Source: Paenibacillus sp. Root444D2 (GTDB taxonomy: Bacteria; Bacillota; Bacilli; Paenibacillales; NBRC-103111). From it: a stretch of DNA of 64,000 nucleotides. Where the stretch lies: assembly GCF_001426375.1 (NCBI RefSeq), contig NZ_LMEO01000034.1, positions 464,287 to 528,286 on the forward strand, in the 5' to 3' direction. This document shows, piece by piece, positions 18,404 through 26,834 of the stretch. The first letter of the stretch is position 1, and each line of letters starts with the position of its first letter. A model generated the notes under the pieces. It saw nothing but the letters and a program-made list of their open reading frames with translations. It was not told the origin of the DNA and searched no databases. A program made the translations under genes and the position numbers.

Positions 18404-18949
18404 ATGAATGTTATTGCCACAAAGCTTCCAGGATTATTTATTATTGAGCCTGATGTTCATGGGGATCATCGGGGTTTTTTTATGGAAAGTTATCATTGTG
18501 CGAAATTGGTGGAGCATGGAATAGATATTCCTTTTGTACAAGACAATCATTCTTTATCTGTAGAAATTGGTGTTTTGCGAGGGCTTCATTATCAGTTGAA
18601 TCCTAAAGCACAAACGAAGCTAGTTCGAGTTGTTTCAGGTGCTATTTATGATGTGGCTGTTGATATACGTAAAAACTCTTCTACCTTTGGTCAATGGGTG
18701 GGCGTCACTCTTAGTGCGGCTAACAAGCGCCAGCTGCTTGTGCCTCAAGGATTTGCTCACGGCTTTTGTACGACGGAGCCCCAAACTCAAGTGTTATACA
18801 AGGTAGATGAGTATTACTCTCCTGCTCATGACAGGGGAATCTTGTGGAGTGACCCGGCTATTGGCATTGATTGGCCGACAGATAAACCAATTTTATCGGA
18901 TAAGGATCAGAAGAGCCCGCTGCTTAAAGATGCTGAGATTAATTTTTAA
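18404..18949 (+). CDS. rmlC: Second dTDP-4-dehydrorhamnose 3,5-epimerase
   Basis: 181 residues with the same RGFFMESY, RGLHYQ and LLVPQGFAHGF motifs as the operon copy at 12249; about 87% of residues agree, so both should be active. Differences cluster at the N-terminus and at exposed loops. It stands alone between a terminator and a coiled-coil gene, without rmlABD, and has its own ribosome site (AGAGGTGAT). It may be the older chromosomal copy, or a duplicate kept for a second rhamnose polymer. Confidence 0.92.
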   Translation: MNVIATKLPGLFIIEPDVHGDHRGFFMESYHCAKLVEHGIDIPFVQDNHSLSVEIGVLRGLHYQLNPKAQTKLVRVVSGAIYDVAVDIRKNSSTFGQWVGVTLSAANKRQLLVPQGFAHGFCTTEPQTQVLYKVDEYYSPAHDRGILWSDPAIGIDWPTDKPILSDKDQKSPLLKDAEINF

Positions 18950-19067
18950 GAATTAACTTTTAAAGTCTGTTTAAGGATGGTTTTGGTGAAGGAAGAAGGG
19001 ATACCGTTTGAACTAATTCTTGGGTATAATGAAATGTATAAAGCTTCTGGTGTGGAGGTTAACCTTG

Positions 19068-19394
19068 ATGAGTGAAATTATAGACCGTGAATTTCTAAGT
19101 GCGATACTTAGGAGATTGAATGAGATAGGCGCTGATGTTACGGCCATTAAAGATCGGTTGGACAGTATAGACAAGCGATTGGGCAATGTTGAGGATCGGC
19201 TCACTGGCGTTGAGAATCATCTCACTGGTGTAGAGGATCGTCTCTCAGGTGTTGAAAATAGCTTGATAAAAATTGAAGAAACTTTACAAGATATCAAACG
19301 AGTTCAAATACAACAAATTGAGCAGATTGCAGGTATTGCTGTTCCAATGATGGAGCATCCGGCAAGTATACGCACACTCAAATTGGTCAAATAA
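19068..19394 (+). CDS. Short coiled-coil protein
   Basis: 108 residues from ATG 19068, chosen because GGAGG at 19054-19058 precedes it (an in-frame TTG at 19020 has none). The middle is built of near-perfect seven-residue repeats of the DRLxxVE type (RLGNVEDRLTGVENHLTGVE and so on), a two- or three-stranded coiled coil, followed by a short tail. A TATAAT at 19025-19030 may be its -10 element. No catalytic motif; possibly a structural or adaptor protein. Confidence 0.65.
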   Translation: MSEIIDREFLSAILRRLNEIGADVTAIKDRLDSIDKRLGNVEDRLTGVENHLTGVEDRLSGVENSLIKIEETLQDIKRVQIQQIEQIAGIAVPMMEHPASIRTLKLVK

Positions 19395-19398
19395 ATGA

Positions 19399-19430
19399 GC
19401 AAGATTAGCTAACCTAATCTTGCATTTTTT
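19399..19430 (+). terminator. Intrinsic terminator after the coiled-coil gene
   Basis: GCAAGATTAG and CTAATCTTGC form a 10-bp stem around a short loop, followed by A and six T residues. Confidence 0.85.
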
Positions 19431-19517
19431 CGCATACGCGGTCGCAAAGAAATTTCAGTTCTCACTCTACTACAAGACGAGAGCAGCTAATTTACATTGC
19501 TTTTTTAACACTTATAG

Positions 19518-19555
19518 AGGCTGCATGGGCTAATCAAAGCCACTGCAGCCTTTTT
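19518..19555 (+). terminator. Second hairpin with T-run between convergent genes
   Basis: AGGCTGCA...GGCT pairs with AGCC...TGCAGCCT, followed by TTTTT in the plus direction, with AAAAA on the other flank for the minus strand being weak. It lies directly before the end of the minus-strand acyltransferase and probably insulates the convergent genes. Confidence 0.6.
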
Positions 19556-19557
19556 AC

Positions 19558-20637
19558 CTAAGAAACAGGATTAGATGCCTTGGAAGGACTAAATTTCATT
19601 GTATTTTTGAGCCCAGTAACAAGCGGTTTCTCAGCAAGCTTATAAGAAGCGTAGCATAGAGGCATAGTCATCGCCACAATAATTAGATCCGTAAATAGAA
19701 ATCCAAGATGATTAACCAAATGTGTCGCCACACTCAGCTTCATTAAGATTGAAATAAATAACAGATGCGTTAACAAAATCGTATAGGAAGCATTTCCTAG
19801 CTTGCTCAGGATTTCCACCCAATAAGGCAACTGGAGTTGTTCAGGAACAGATGAAGCGCCTAATAGTACAAATGCAGCTGGTATGATGTAAAGCTGGTAA
19901 TTGTGATAAGGGGTAAAAAGATATTTGTTGTTCACCCATATTACCGCAAAGCCAATCACGCCTATAACAATCAACAATTTGTAGTGTTTATTTCTATGAT
20001 GCTCCGCCCATTTGGCTAATAAACAGCCAGTAATAAATTCTAAATTAACATCATTGAAGATGAAATTTAAATAGAAATGACGGTCAATATCAGCACCTAT
20101 CAGAGGTACATGAAGAATGTGGCAGAAGGTTAATGTTACCCATATGGAAATGAAGAGATAGGCTGGCTTTTTGCCAAGAGCCATGAGAAGGCTGAAAACC
20201 AAGTAAAAGAGTACAAAGTAACTTAACGACCAGGCAACTGGGAGCACCGGACCATGAGCTTGAGGCAGCAGTAGGAATGATTTGATGATTGTATCTTTAT
20301 GGGTCTCATATCCGTAGCCAAAGCTCGGGACCAGAAAATAAACGGGCAGTACGACGAGTGTGATTAACCAGTAGAAAGGGTAGATTCGTATTAGCCGATT
20401 CGATAAATAGGGTAGAACACTCATTTTGGTTCCGATTTTATGGCCATATGTATGATAAAGTAGAAAACCAGTAAGTACGAAAAAGAAATCTACACCACCC
20501 GATCGTCCTATGCTACTAATCCCTAGTAAGTCGTATTGAAAGTACTTGAAGGACATGGCGGATGTGTGAAACAGCAGCACAAAAAATGCTGCCGCTCCTC
20601 GTGAAGCTTGAAGCACGATTCTCTGATTTTTATTCAA
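19558..20637 (-). CDS. Acyltransferase family 3 membrane protein (probable O-acetyltransferase)
   Basis: 359 residues, about ten hydrophobic helices. The N-terminus shows the family pattern LQASRGAAAFFVLLFHTSA with the conserved Arg and His, then GRSGGVDFFFVLTGFLL (the FFxxSGF-like motif) and SNRLIRIYPFYWL. Such enzymes move acyl groups, usually acetyl, onto extracytoplasmic sugars. TTG at 20637 is preceded by GGAGGAGC on the minus strand. It could decorate the glycan encoded upstream; substrate unproven. Confidence 0.85.
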   Translation of the reverse strand: MNKNQRIVLQASRGAAAFFVLLFHTSAMSFKYFQYDLLGISSIGRSGGVDFFFVLTGFLLYHTYGHKIGTKMSVLPYLSNRLIRIYPFYWLITLVVLPVYFLVPSFGYGYETHKDTIIKSFLLLPQAHGPVLPVAWSLSYFVLFYLVFSLLMALGKKPAYLFISIWVTLTFCHILHVPLIGADIDRHFYLNFIFNDVNLEFITGCLLAKWAEHHRNKHYKLLIVIGVIGFAVIWVNNKYLFTPYHNYQLYIIPAAFVLLGASSVPEQLQLPYWVEILSKLGNASYTILLTHLLFISILMKLSVATHLVNHLGFLFTDLIIVAMTMPLCYASYKLAEKPLVTGLKNTMKFSPSKASNPVS

Positions 20638-20801
20638 TAAAAGCTCCTCCGGTTCATGGTATCGATCCTACAAACCATCATGCCAGAGAATTGTGAATAA
20701 TTTATGTATACAATCTGAAACGCAGCTGAAATGTTTACTAATTCCCTTAATAAAACCTTTTTCAGGGCCAAGCCCCAACTCGTCTGCATAATCGGCCAAG
20801 T

Positions 20802-20847
20802 CCCCTCATATGCATGTACTATGTTGATGTTAATCATGAGTGAGGGG
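20802..20847 (+). promoter_or_regulatory. Inverted repeat around the ribosome site of the lipoprotein gene
   Basis: CCCCTCA (20802-20808) is complementary to TGAGGGG (20841-20847), which forms part of the ribosome site of the gene starting at 20856. The loop contains ATATGCATGTACTATG, similar to the loop of the element at 18053. Confidence 0.4.
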
Positions 20848-20855
20848 ATGATCGA

Positions 20856-22037
20856 ATGCGCCGGGTCACATGGGTGGTAGCAGTGGTGATGTGCTTAGCA
20901 ATGGTTCTCGCGGGATGCGGGATGGGCAAGAAGGATGCAGGATCTATCGTAAAGGATTTGGATCATGTGATCAGCAAGTCGGGCAGCTATCAGGCTTCAG
21001 GAAGCATGATTCTGAACACGGGGCAGCAGCCGCAGGAGTATCAGGTGGAGGTGGCTTACTCGCCGGAACATTTCTACCGTATTTCACTTACGAATGCGGG
21101 GAAGGACGTGACGCAGATCGTGCTGCGTAATGAGGAGGGCGTGTTCGTTTTGACGCCGCATCTCAAGAAGAGCTTCCGCTTCCAAAGTGATTGGCCGGAG
21201 AATCAGGGGCAGGTGTATCTGTTCCAGTCTCTTGCGAAGAGTATAATTGCCGATAAGGATCGCCAATTTACGACGGATAATGATGCGTATGTGTTCGATG
21301 TTGCCGCCAATTATCAAAATGAGCAGCTGTCACGCCAGAAAATTTGGCTGAATAAGAAGACACTCGCGCCTAAGCAGGTTCAGGTGTCGGATGCGAATAA
21401 GAATGTGTTGGTTCAGGTGAATTTTACGAATTTTGAATTCGATGCTAAGTTCGACAAGGATTATTTCCAAATGGAGCGCAATATGACCAGCTGGAATTTG
21501 AAGTCTTTACCTACGATGGCTGGGGTTGCGGATGCCAATCACCCAGCAACGAGTGATAAGTCTGTAACTGATAAGAATCTGTCAGCAACAGGCGGTCAAT
21601 CCGATCAAGCAGCTGGCCAAGCTCAAGATGGGCAAAAGGCTACAGCGACTAAGCCTGGAACAGATACGACGAAGTCAACTGCCGCGGCAAGCAAAGCGCA
21701 GAGTATCGGTATCATCGAGCCGTCCTACCTGCCAAAAGATGTGGTGAAGCAGGATATCACGGATATGAAGCTTGGTGAGGACGCAGCGGTCCTTTTGAGA
21801 TACAAAGGGAAGTACAACTTCAGTCTTATCGAGGTGAGACCACAGGCCAAATCAGTGTCCTTGCAGCCGGGTACGATTGTTGATCTTGGATTCACGATCG
21901 GCGTGCTCACAGGGGATGAGAAGAAGACACTCACTTGGACGAATGACGGCGTAGAATTCAGATTGTCGACTGGTGATTTGCCTACGAATGAAATGATCAA
22001 AGTCGCTATGGCAACTGAGGGGCAGTCTGGGAAATAA
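20856..22037 (+). CDS. ydcC: LolA-like lipoprotein (YdcC family)
   Basis: 393-residue lipoprotein: signal peptide MRRVTWVVAVVMCLAMVLAGC with lipobox LAGC (Cys 21). Residues about 30-210 have the beta pattern of LolA-like outer-membrane-sorting-type folds, then a low-complexity Ser/Thr/Gln/Ala linker (about 225-280), then a DUF4367-like C-terminal domain. In B. subtilis ydcC precedes alr, ndoAI and ndoA and belongs to a sporulation-linked group; the same order here, apart from an insertion of three genes, supports the name. The precise role is not established. Confidence 0.75.
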   Translation: MRRVTWVVAVVMCLAMVLAGCGMGKKDAGSIVKDLDHVISKSGSYQASGSMILNTGQQPQEYQVEVAYSPEHFYRISLTNAGKDVTQIVLRNEEGVFVLTPHLKKSFRFQSDWPENQGQVYLFQSLAKSIIADKDRQFTTDNDAYVFDVAANYQNEQLSRQKIWLNKKTLAPKQVQVSDANKNVLVQVNFTNFEFDAKFDKDYFQMERNMTSWNLKSLPTMAGVADANHPATSDKSVTDKNLSATGGQSDQAAGQAQDGQKATATKPGTDTTKSTAAASKAQSIGIIEPSYLPKDVVKQDITDMKLGEDAAVLLRYKGKYNFSLIEVRPQAKSVSLQPGTIVDLGFTIGVLTGDEKKTLTWTNDGVEFRLSTGDLPTNEMIKVAMATEGQSGK

Positions 22038-22056
22038 AAAGGAATTGAATATGTGA

Positions 22057-22103
22057 AAAAAGGGAAGCCCTGCGCAATAGGCAGGTGTCTTTCCTTATTT
22101 TTA
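22057..22103 (+). terminator. Imperfect intrinsic terminator after ydcC
   Basis: GGGAAGCCCTGC pairs with GCAGG...CTTTCC around a short loop and is followed by a T-rich stretch at 22095-22103. It marks the point where the conserved ydcC-alr order is broken. Confidence 0.55.
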
Positions 22104-22148
22104 TTACTATTTTTTCGGGTATAATGAGTAGCAAGAGGTGATGGGAGA

Positions 22149-22679
22149 ATGGACTTAATCAATCTATTTGACAAGGATGACGGTCTAGCGAAAGAGGATA
22201 TTTTAAGCAGATTAGAAATGTTTGCCAAAGAACTTCGTCAAGGTACAACCGTTATTGTTATTGGTGCTGCTTCCATTATTCTCACAATCGATTCCGAAAG
22301 GAAAACCACGAATGTTGATATTTTCAATACCACTCGTGTGGCGAGCTATTTAAAGTATGATATTCAAATCATTAATGAGGATATACTTTTTCTCTGTGAG
22401 GATTATCGAAATAGGTTGATATTAAAGGCGAATTTTGAAGGTATCCTAGTGTATACGTTAGGGTTGTTGGATGTTGCCTTGATTAAGCTTGGTCGTGGTT
22501 TAGATAAGGATATCGAGGATATAAAAGAAATATTACAATCTGGTGTTGTCTCAATAGAGCAATTTAAATTCAAATATAAAGAGTTTCGTTACGGTTACGG
22601 GGGAAGCTTCGAAATTTTAGACAATAACTACTGGGCCGTTGTTGGTGAGAAATTCATATCGAATGATAGGATGTTTTGA
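22149..22679 (+). CDS. DUF6036-like nucleotidyltransferase-fold protein
   Basis: 176 residues. The stretch VIVIGAASIILTID...TTNVDIF fits the DUF6036 nucleotidyltransferase pattern (a G-x-A/S turn followed by an acidic D-I-F strand); only one of the usual two acidic residues of the metal site is obvious, so activity is doubtful. A TATAAT box at 22120-22125 lies just upstream. It is 11 bases from the next gene and reads as a two-gene unit. Related proteins occur in toxin-antitoxin-like pairs, so such a role is possible but not shown. Confidence 0.55.
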   Translation: MDLINLFDKDDGLAKEDILSRLEMFAKELRQGTTVIVIGAASIILTIDSERKTTNVDIFNTTRVASYLKYDIQIINEDILFLCEDYRNRLILKANFEGILVYTLGLLDVALIKLGRGLDKDIEDIKEILQSGVVSIEQFKFKYKEFRYGYGGSFEILDNNYWAVVGEKFISNDRMF

Positions 22680-22690
22680 GGAGGTAAACT

Positions 22691-23149
22691 ATGGATAAAA
22701 TGTTATATTTGGATTATCTTCGTCAATATCTGAGCAGTTATGTAAAACGAATGTTTGATATGGAACTTTCCTTAGAGAATCTAGATAAAATCTTTGAATT
22801 CAAGGGAACTGAACGTCATCAGTATCCGTTATATTTCATTTGGATGTTGCCTGAGTATACTGATTGGTACATACAGCATGATAAGCAGCCTTACATACTG
22901 TTAGGTGATAATTTTGCTAAACATATGAAGGATTTATTTCCATATAATTCGTTTGTTTTGACGGACTTATTGAAAATAGTTCAATTTCCAGAACAAATTC
23001 GTTCTGAACAAAAACTGCTGCAAGCAAAGCTATCATTAGGCTCAAAAGTTGTACATATTCTGGAAGGAAGTCAGAAATTCCTTTGGAGTTTTATCTATAA
23101 ATTAGAAGCAGTGAAGAACGAAATAGGTGCAACGTTAGCCAATTCTTGA
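22691..23149 (+). CDS. Hypothetical protein, partner of the DUF6036-like gene
   Basis: 152-residue soluble protein, helical and aromatic-rich (LYFIWMLPEYTDWYIQHD), with GAGG as ribosome site. I recognise no family. The short spacing to the nucleotidyltransferase-like gene and the shared terminator suggest one two-gene transcript. It may be the target or antagonist of its partner. Confidence 0.5.
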   Translation: MDKMLYLDYLRQYLSSYVKRMFDMELSLENLDKIFEFKGTERHQYPLYFIWMLPEYTDWYIQHDKQPYILLGDNFAKHMKDLFPYNSFVLTDLLKIVQFPEQIRSEQKLLQAKLSLGSKVVHILEGSQKFLWSFIYKLEAVKNEIGATLANS

Positions 23150-23165
23150 ACAAGAAGATTTAACC

Positions 23166-23190
23166 AACTCCCCATAAAGGGAGTTTTTTT
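23166..23190 (+). terminator. Intrinsic terminator
   Basis: AACTCCC and GGGAGTT around CATAAA, followed by seven T residues. It closes the two-gene unit at 22149-23149. Confidence 0.9.
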
Positions 23191-23192
23191 GG

Positions 23193-23198
23193 TATAAT
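23193..23198 (+). promoter_or_regulatory. -10 element before the SEC-C protein gene
   Basis: TATAAT directly after the terminator and 37 bases before the next start codon. No convincing -35 box at 17 bases. Confidence 0.35.
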
Positions 23199-23234
23199 GC
23201 AACTTTGGAGTAAATAGTTATTGGAGTGTCTTTG

Positions 23235-24623
23235 ATGAAAACAACGAATAGACAAACAATGGAAGAACAGCAACATTACTGGGAAAATGAAATTGCCTTA
23301 TTCGGCAAGTATCTTGCGGATGAAGGCAAATTAAAAGCTGACACAATTGACAAACATATGGATCGCATGCAATTTATGGCGACGGTTTATTTTGACAATT
23401 ACGAAATTGATTATGAAGAACTGCGTAGCGAGACAATTATTGATTTTCTTGGTCGTTTCTACATCAGTAATGTACTGAATAGTTCTAAGTCTGATATAAG
23501 TGCTTATTTACCTTCGATTAAAAAGTGGGTGCAGTTTCTTCTGCAATCTGAAAAGATTTCGGCTAATCAATGTGCTGAGATATTAGATGTATGTAAGAAT
23601 AAAGAGTTTTTCTTAGAGCGTTTTGAACAGTATATGGATGCAGATAGTGAACAGGCCTTGGAAGATTGGCATAATTCAAATGATTTTGAGGCTTATAAAG
23701 ATCTTCAGGCGTCTGAATCCGCACCTATCAAGGTTGAGATGAGACCTATTTCAGTAGATAAAAGTTTGCTTGAACAATGGATGGATGAAAAGACAGCTGT
23801 GCCTCAAATTGTTGCCGATTTTCAAAAGTTTCTGACTGCTGTGCAGGATGCCAAGAGTTTGAAATTGACGATTACAAGAAAACATTTACCGCGCAAATTT
23901 TGGAAAGAGCTGGACGAGAAGCTTAGCTGGCAGCTTTTTCATAAAGAGACTTTGAACCAAGATAATGTTCCTTTATTTCAATTTTTTTTCTATGCATCTC
24001 AGCATCTGGGTTTAATAGCAGAAATTAAGCAGCAATGTGTCATCACGCACCAGGCGGATGGGTTTCTTGCTTTAACGGATGAGGAACAGGCAGCTATTCT
24101 GCTGGATGCGTTATGGAACAAAGTTGCTTGGGCACAAGTACAGGAATCCAATGAGTCAGGCCGACCTGAAGTCACTCAGGCTTCAAGAGCTCGGATCGCT
24201 CAAGTTCTTGCCTCGTGGCCGGCGGATGAACCTCAAGACGCTTATAGTGATTGGATTCGTAATAAGTTAAAGGGTGAGCTTTTTAACGGAAGCACCGATG
24301 TGTTTCTTCATTCTGTAATTCCTGTGTTGGAGCGTTTTGGGTTAGTTCGAGCTCAGTTTATGCCACATTCAGAAATCACATACTCGTTCGAAAGAGCTCC
24401 CATTCAAATGGCGGTAACGGAATCAGGTATCCGTGTGTTTCGTTATTTCCAAACTCAGAGAAAGCAAGCAGTAGTATCACGTGGTAACGGGCGACTAGAT
24501 CCAATTAGTGATATGTTTATCAGCATGCTAGATCCAATGCCAATTCAGGTTGAACGTCGGCCTGGTCGTAATGAACCGTGTCCGTGCGGAAGTGGCAAGA
24601 AATATAAAAAATGTTGTTTGTAG
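23235..24623 (+). CDS. SEC-C motif protein of unknown function
   Basis: 462 residues from ATG 23235 (ATTGGAG 8 bases upstream). The body is helical and not recognised; the extreme C-terminus is a canonical SEC-C zinc-binding motif (NEPCPCGSGKKYKKCC), known from SecA and from many standalone proteins that bind ribosomes or other partners. It sits alone between a terminator and the alr promoter, as the last gene of the material inserted between ydcC and alr. Function unknown. Confidence 0.75.
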   Translation: MKTTNRQTMEEQQHYWENEIALFGKYLADEGKLKADTIDKHMDRMQFMATVYFDNYEIDYEELRSETIIDFLGRFYISNVLNSSKSDISAYLPSIKKWVQFLLQSEKISANQCAEILDVCKNKEFFLERFEQYMDADSEQALEDWHNSNDFEAYKDLQASESAPIKVEMRPISVDKSLLEQWMDEKTAVPQIVADFQKFLTAVQDAKSLKLTITRKHLPRKFWKELDEKLSWQLFHKETLNQDNVPLFQFFFYASQHLGLIAEIKQQCVITHQADGFLALTDEEQAAILLDALWNKVAWAQVQESNESGRPEVTQASRARIAQVLASWPADEPQDAYSDWIRNKLKGELFNGSTDVFLHSVIPVLERFGLVRAQFMPHSEITYSFERAPIQMAVTESGIRVFRYFQTQRKQAVVSRGNGRLDPISDMFISMLDPMPIQVERRPGRNEPCPCGSGKKYKKCCL

Positions 24624-24639
24624 ACCTGCAAAAGTAAGG

Positions 24640-24669
24640 TTGACAGTTTTTCGTGATTAGGCTTAACAT
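24640..24669 (+). promoter_or_regulatory. Promoter of alr
   Basis: TTGACA at 24640-24645 and TAACAT at 24664-24669, 18 bases apart, 36 bases before the alr start. A good housekeeping-type promoter. Confidence 0.65.
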
Positions 24670-24705
24670 AGGTTTACTTGTAATGGATAAATGAGGTGAA
24701 CGCTG

Positions 24706-25896
24706 GTGGATGCTTTTTATCGTCCCACGTGGGTAGAGATTTCGTTAGATGCACTGCGAAGCAACATTGAAGGTTTTCAAAAGGTACTGCCGGCAGGAAT
24801 GAAACAGATGGCAGTCGTTAAAGCTGATGCGTACGGACACGGGGCTGTTGAAGTATCCAAAGAGGCTCTCGATGCGGGTGTGGATTACTTGGGTGTTGCG
24901 TTTTTTGATGAAGCGTTGGAGCTAAGGAATGCAGGGATCACAGCACCTATTCTGGTACTAGGCTATACGCCTCCAGAAGGGGTTGATAGAGCGCGTGAAC
25001 TCGATGTGACGATTGCTGTCTATAGTAGGGATGTTCTCGAAAAGCTTTGTTTTCAGGGGCAAATGAAAGACGAGGAGCTTCAAAAGAAGCTAAAGATCCA
25101 TATTAAGCTGGATACTGGCATGGGGCGGCTTGGTTTGCACACGGAAGAGGATGCTATTCCATTCATTGAGGAAGCGTTGACGCTGCCGAATGTGGAAGTT
25201 GAGGGTTTATTCACGCATTACGCGAATGCAGATGAAGTAGATAAGAGCTATACAATGGAGCAATATCGCCGTTTTGAGCGAATTGTGAGCTATTTTACGG
25301 ATAAAGGTGTTACGTTTCCATATATACATGCAGGCAATAGCGCAGCGGCTATAGATTTGCCGGGATTGACGTATTCGATGGTGCGTTTGGGGATTTCGAT
25401 GTATGGTTTGTATCCTTCCGAGGATGTCGATCAATCGAAAATTGAGTTAAAGCCGGTACTGAGTCTCAAAACAGGGATTGTTCATCTTAAAACGCTGCCT
25501 CCAGGCTCTGGAGTTAGCTATGGTACGATTTATCACACCAAGGGCCATGAACAAATTGGGACACTGCCGATTGGCTATGCGGATGGGTATTCTCGGATGC
25601 TTTCGGGTAAAGCGGAGGTTCTTGTTCGAGGCAAAAGAGTGCCAATCGTCGGTAAAATCTGTATGGATCAATGTATGATCAATGTCTCGGATGTACCGGA
25701 TGTCCAGTCTCTGGACGAGGTTGTGGTGATTGGGGAGCAAGACGGAGAACACATTACGGCTGAAGATGTAGCTCGTCAGCTAGGTACTGTTAACTATGAA
25801 ATTATTTGTATGATTTCACATCGTGTTGCTCGCGTGTATGTTCGCGACGGCAAACGTATAGATGCAATTAATCCTCTCATGCGGCATCGCTACTAA
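24706..25896 (+). CDS. alr: Alanine racemase
   Basis: Interconverts L- and D-alanine for peptidoglycan. The 396-residue protein has the PLP-binding Lys 39 in VVKADAYGHG, the catalytic Tyr in VSYGTIY, and CMDQCMINVSD near the C-terminus. GTG start with GAGGTGA upstream. As in B. subtilis it is followed by the ndoAI-ndoA pair. It has its own promoter after the inserted genes. Confidence 0.95.
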   Translation: MDAFYRPTWVEISLDALRSNIEGFQKVLPAGMKQMAVVKADAYGHGAVEVSKEALDAGVDYLGVAFFDEALELRNAGITAPILVLGYTPPEGVDRARELDVTIAVYSRDVLEKLCFQGQMKDEELQKKLKIHIKLDTGMGRLGLHTEEDAIPFIEEALTLPNVEVEGLFTHYANADEVDKSYTMEQYRRFERIVSYFTDKGVTFPYIHAGNSAAAIDLPGLTYSMVRLGISMYGLYPSEDVDQSKIELKPVLSLKTGIVHLKTLPPGSGVSYGTIYHTKGHEQIGTLPIGYADGYSRMLSGKAEVLVRGKRVPIVGKICMDQCMINVSDVPDVQSLDEVVVIGEQDGEHITAEDVARQLGTVNYEIICMISHRVARVYVRDGKRIDAINPLMRHRY

Positions 25897-26040
25897 AATA
25901 TCAGATTAAATTACCATTTATTTTTTGTTTTGCATGGAGAGGATTTTCCGAATTGACCATCGAATACTATGTAAGTAGGATTCTTATATCCAAGTGTGTA
26001 ACATATTTGATATACTGGATGCATATATCTATTGTATAAA

Positions 26041-26070
26041 TTGGTTTTTGGAATGACATACTGGTAATAT
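26041..26070 (+). promoter_or_regulatory. Candidate promoter of ndoAI-ndoA
   Basis: TTGGTT at 26041-26046 and an extended -10 TGG-TAATAT ending at 26070, 18 bases apart, 33 bases before the start. A weaker alternative is TTGACC 25953-25958 with TAGGAT 25976-25981. Both lie in the 206-base gap after alr, which shows nothing else. Confidence 0.4.
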
Positions 26071-26102
26071 TGTCTTTGTATCGTTTCTGGGGGTGCGAAA
26101 GT

Positions 26103-26384
26103 GTGAGCAATGCGCATAATACGAAAAGGATCATGATTAGCTTGCCTGACAATCTGTTGCAAGAAGTGGATGGTATTGTCGAGAAGGAGAATTCGAATCG
26201 CAGCGAATTTATTCGCCAGGCAATGAAGCTGTATTTAATTGAACGTAAAAAGCGCAGTCTACGCGAATCCATGCAGCGTGGGTATATGGAGATGGCGAAA
26301 ATAAATCTCAGCATGGCATCTGAAGCTTTTCAAGCGGAGGAAGAAGCGGACGGTACGCTTGATCGCTTAGTAAGCGGGGTGTAA
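26103..26384 (+). CDS. ndoAI: Antitoxin EndoAI (ribbon-helix-helix)
   Basis: 93 residues from GTG 26103, the same length as the B. subtilis antitoxin; GGGGGTG lies upstream. The N-terminal RHH strand RIMISLPDNLLQEVD is followed by RSEFIRQAMKLYL, and the C-terminus RGYMEMAKINLSMASEAFQAEEEA...LVSGV is the toxin-binding part, very close to the known EndoAI pattern. It neutralises EndoA and probably represses the pair. Three bases separate it from the toxin gene. Confidence 0.9.
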   Translation: MSNAHNTKRIMISLPDNLLQEVDGIVEKENSNRSEFIRQAMKLYLIERKKRSLRESMQRGYMEMAKINLSMASEAFQAEEEADGTLDRLVSGV

Positions 26385-26387
26385 GCA

Positions 26388-26738
26388 GTGATTGTCAAAC
26401 GTGGTGATGTTTTTTTCGCAGATCTTTCGCCGGTTGTAGGGTCGGAGCAGGGAGGGGTTCGTCCTGTTCTAGTGATCCAAAATGATATCGGCAACCGCTT
26501 TAGCCCAACCGTGATTGTTGCAGCGATTACCGCTCAAATCCAGAAGGCGAAGCTTCCCACGCATGTGGAAATCGATGCGGAAACGCATGGTTTCGACCGA
26601 GATTCGGTGATTCTGCTTGAACAAATCAGAACGATCGATAAGCAACGGCTAACGGACAAAATTACGCATTTGGATGAAGAAACGATGCGCAAGGTGGACG
26701 ACGCTTTGCAGATTAGTGTGGGACTGATAGAATTTTGA
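26388..26738 (+). CDS. ndoA: Endoribonuclease toxin EndoA (MazF family)
   Basis: 116-residue MazF-type ribonuclease; in B. subtilis it cuts UACAU in mRNA. VKRGDVFFADLSPVVGSEQGGVRPVLVIQND carries the conserved Arg and Gln region and PTVIVAAITAQ the catalytic Thr. GTG start. It forms an operon with the antitoxin and ends at a terminator. Position next to alr is conserved. Confidence 0.94.
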   Translation: MIVKRGDVFFADLSPVVGSEQGGVRPVLVIQNDIGNRFSPTVIVAAITAQIQKAKLPTHVEIDAETHGFDRDSVILLEQIRTIDKQRLTDKITHLDEETMRKVDDALQISVGLIEF

Positions 26739-26754
26739 ATAAGATCAGGAACGG

Positions 26755-26782
26755 ACGAGGGTGATTGGTTCCCTCGTTTTTT
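26755..26782 (+). terminator. Intrinsic terminator after ndoA
   Basis: ACGAGGG and CCCTCGT around an 8-base loop, followed by TTTTTT. Confidence 0.88.
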
Positions 26783-26834
26783 GGTTTGTATACATACATA
26801 GGAATAAAAATGAATAGAAGTGGGGGAACTGTTT

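Noticed and set aside
20634..20837. 67-codon minus-strand frame upstream of the acyltransferase gene
   Set aside because: It overlaps the acyltransferase start and the hairpin region, has no ribosome site and no recognisable features.
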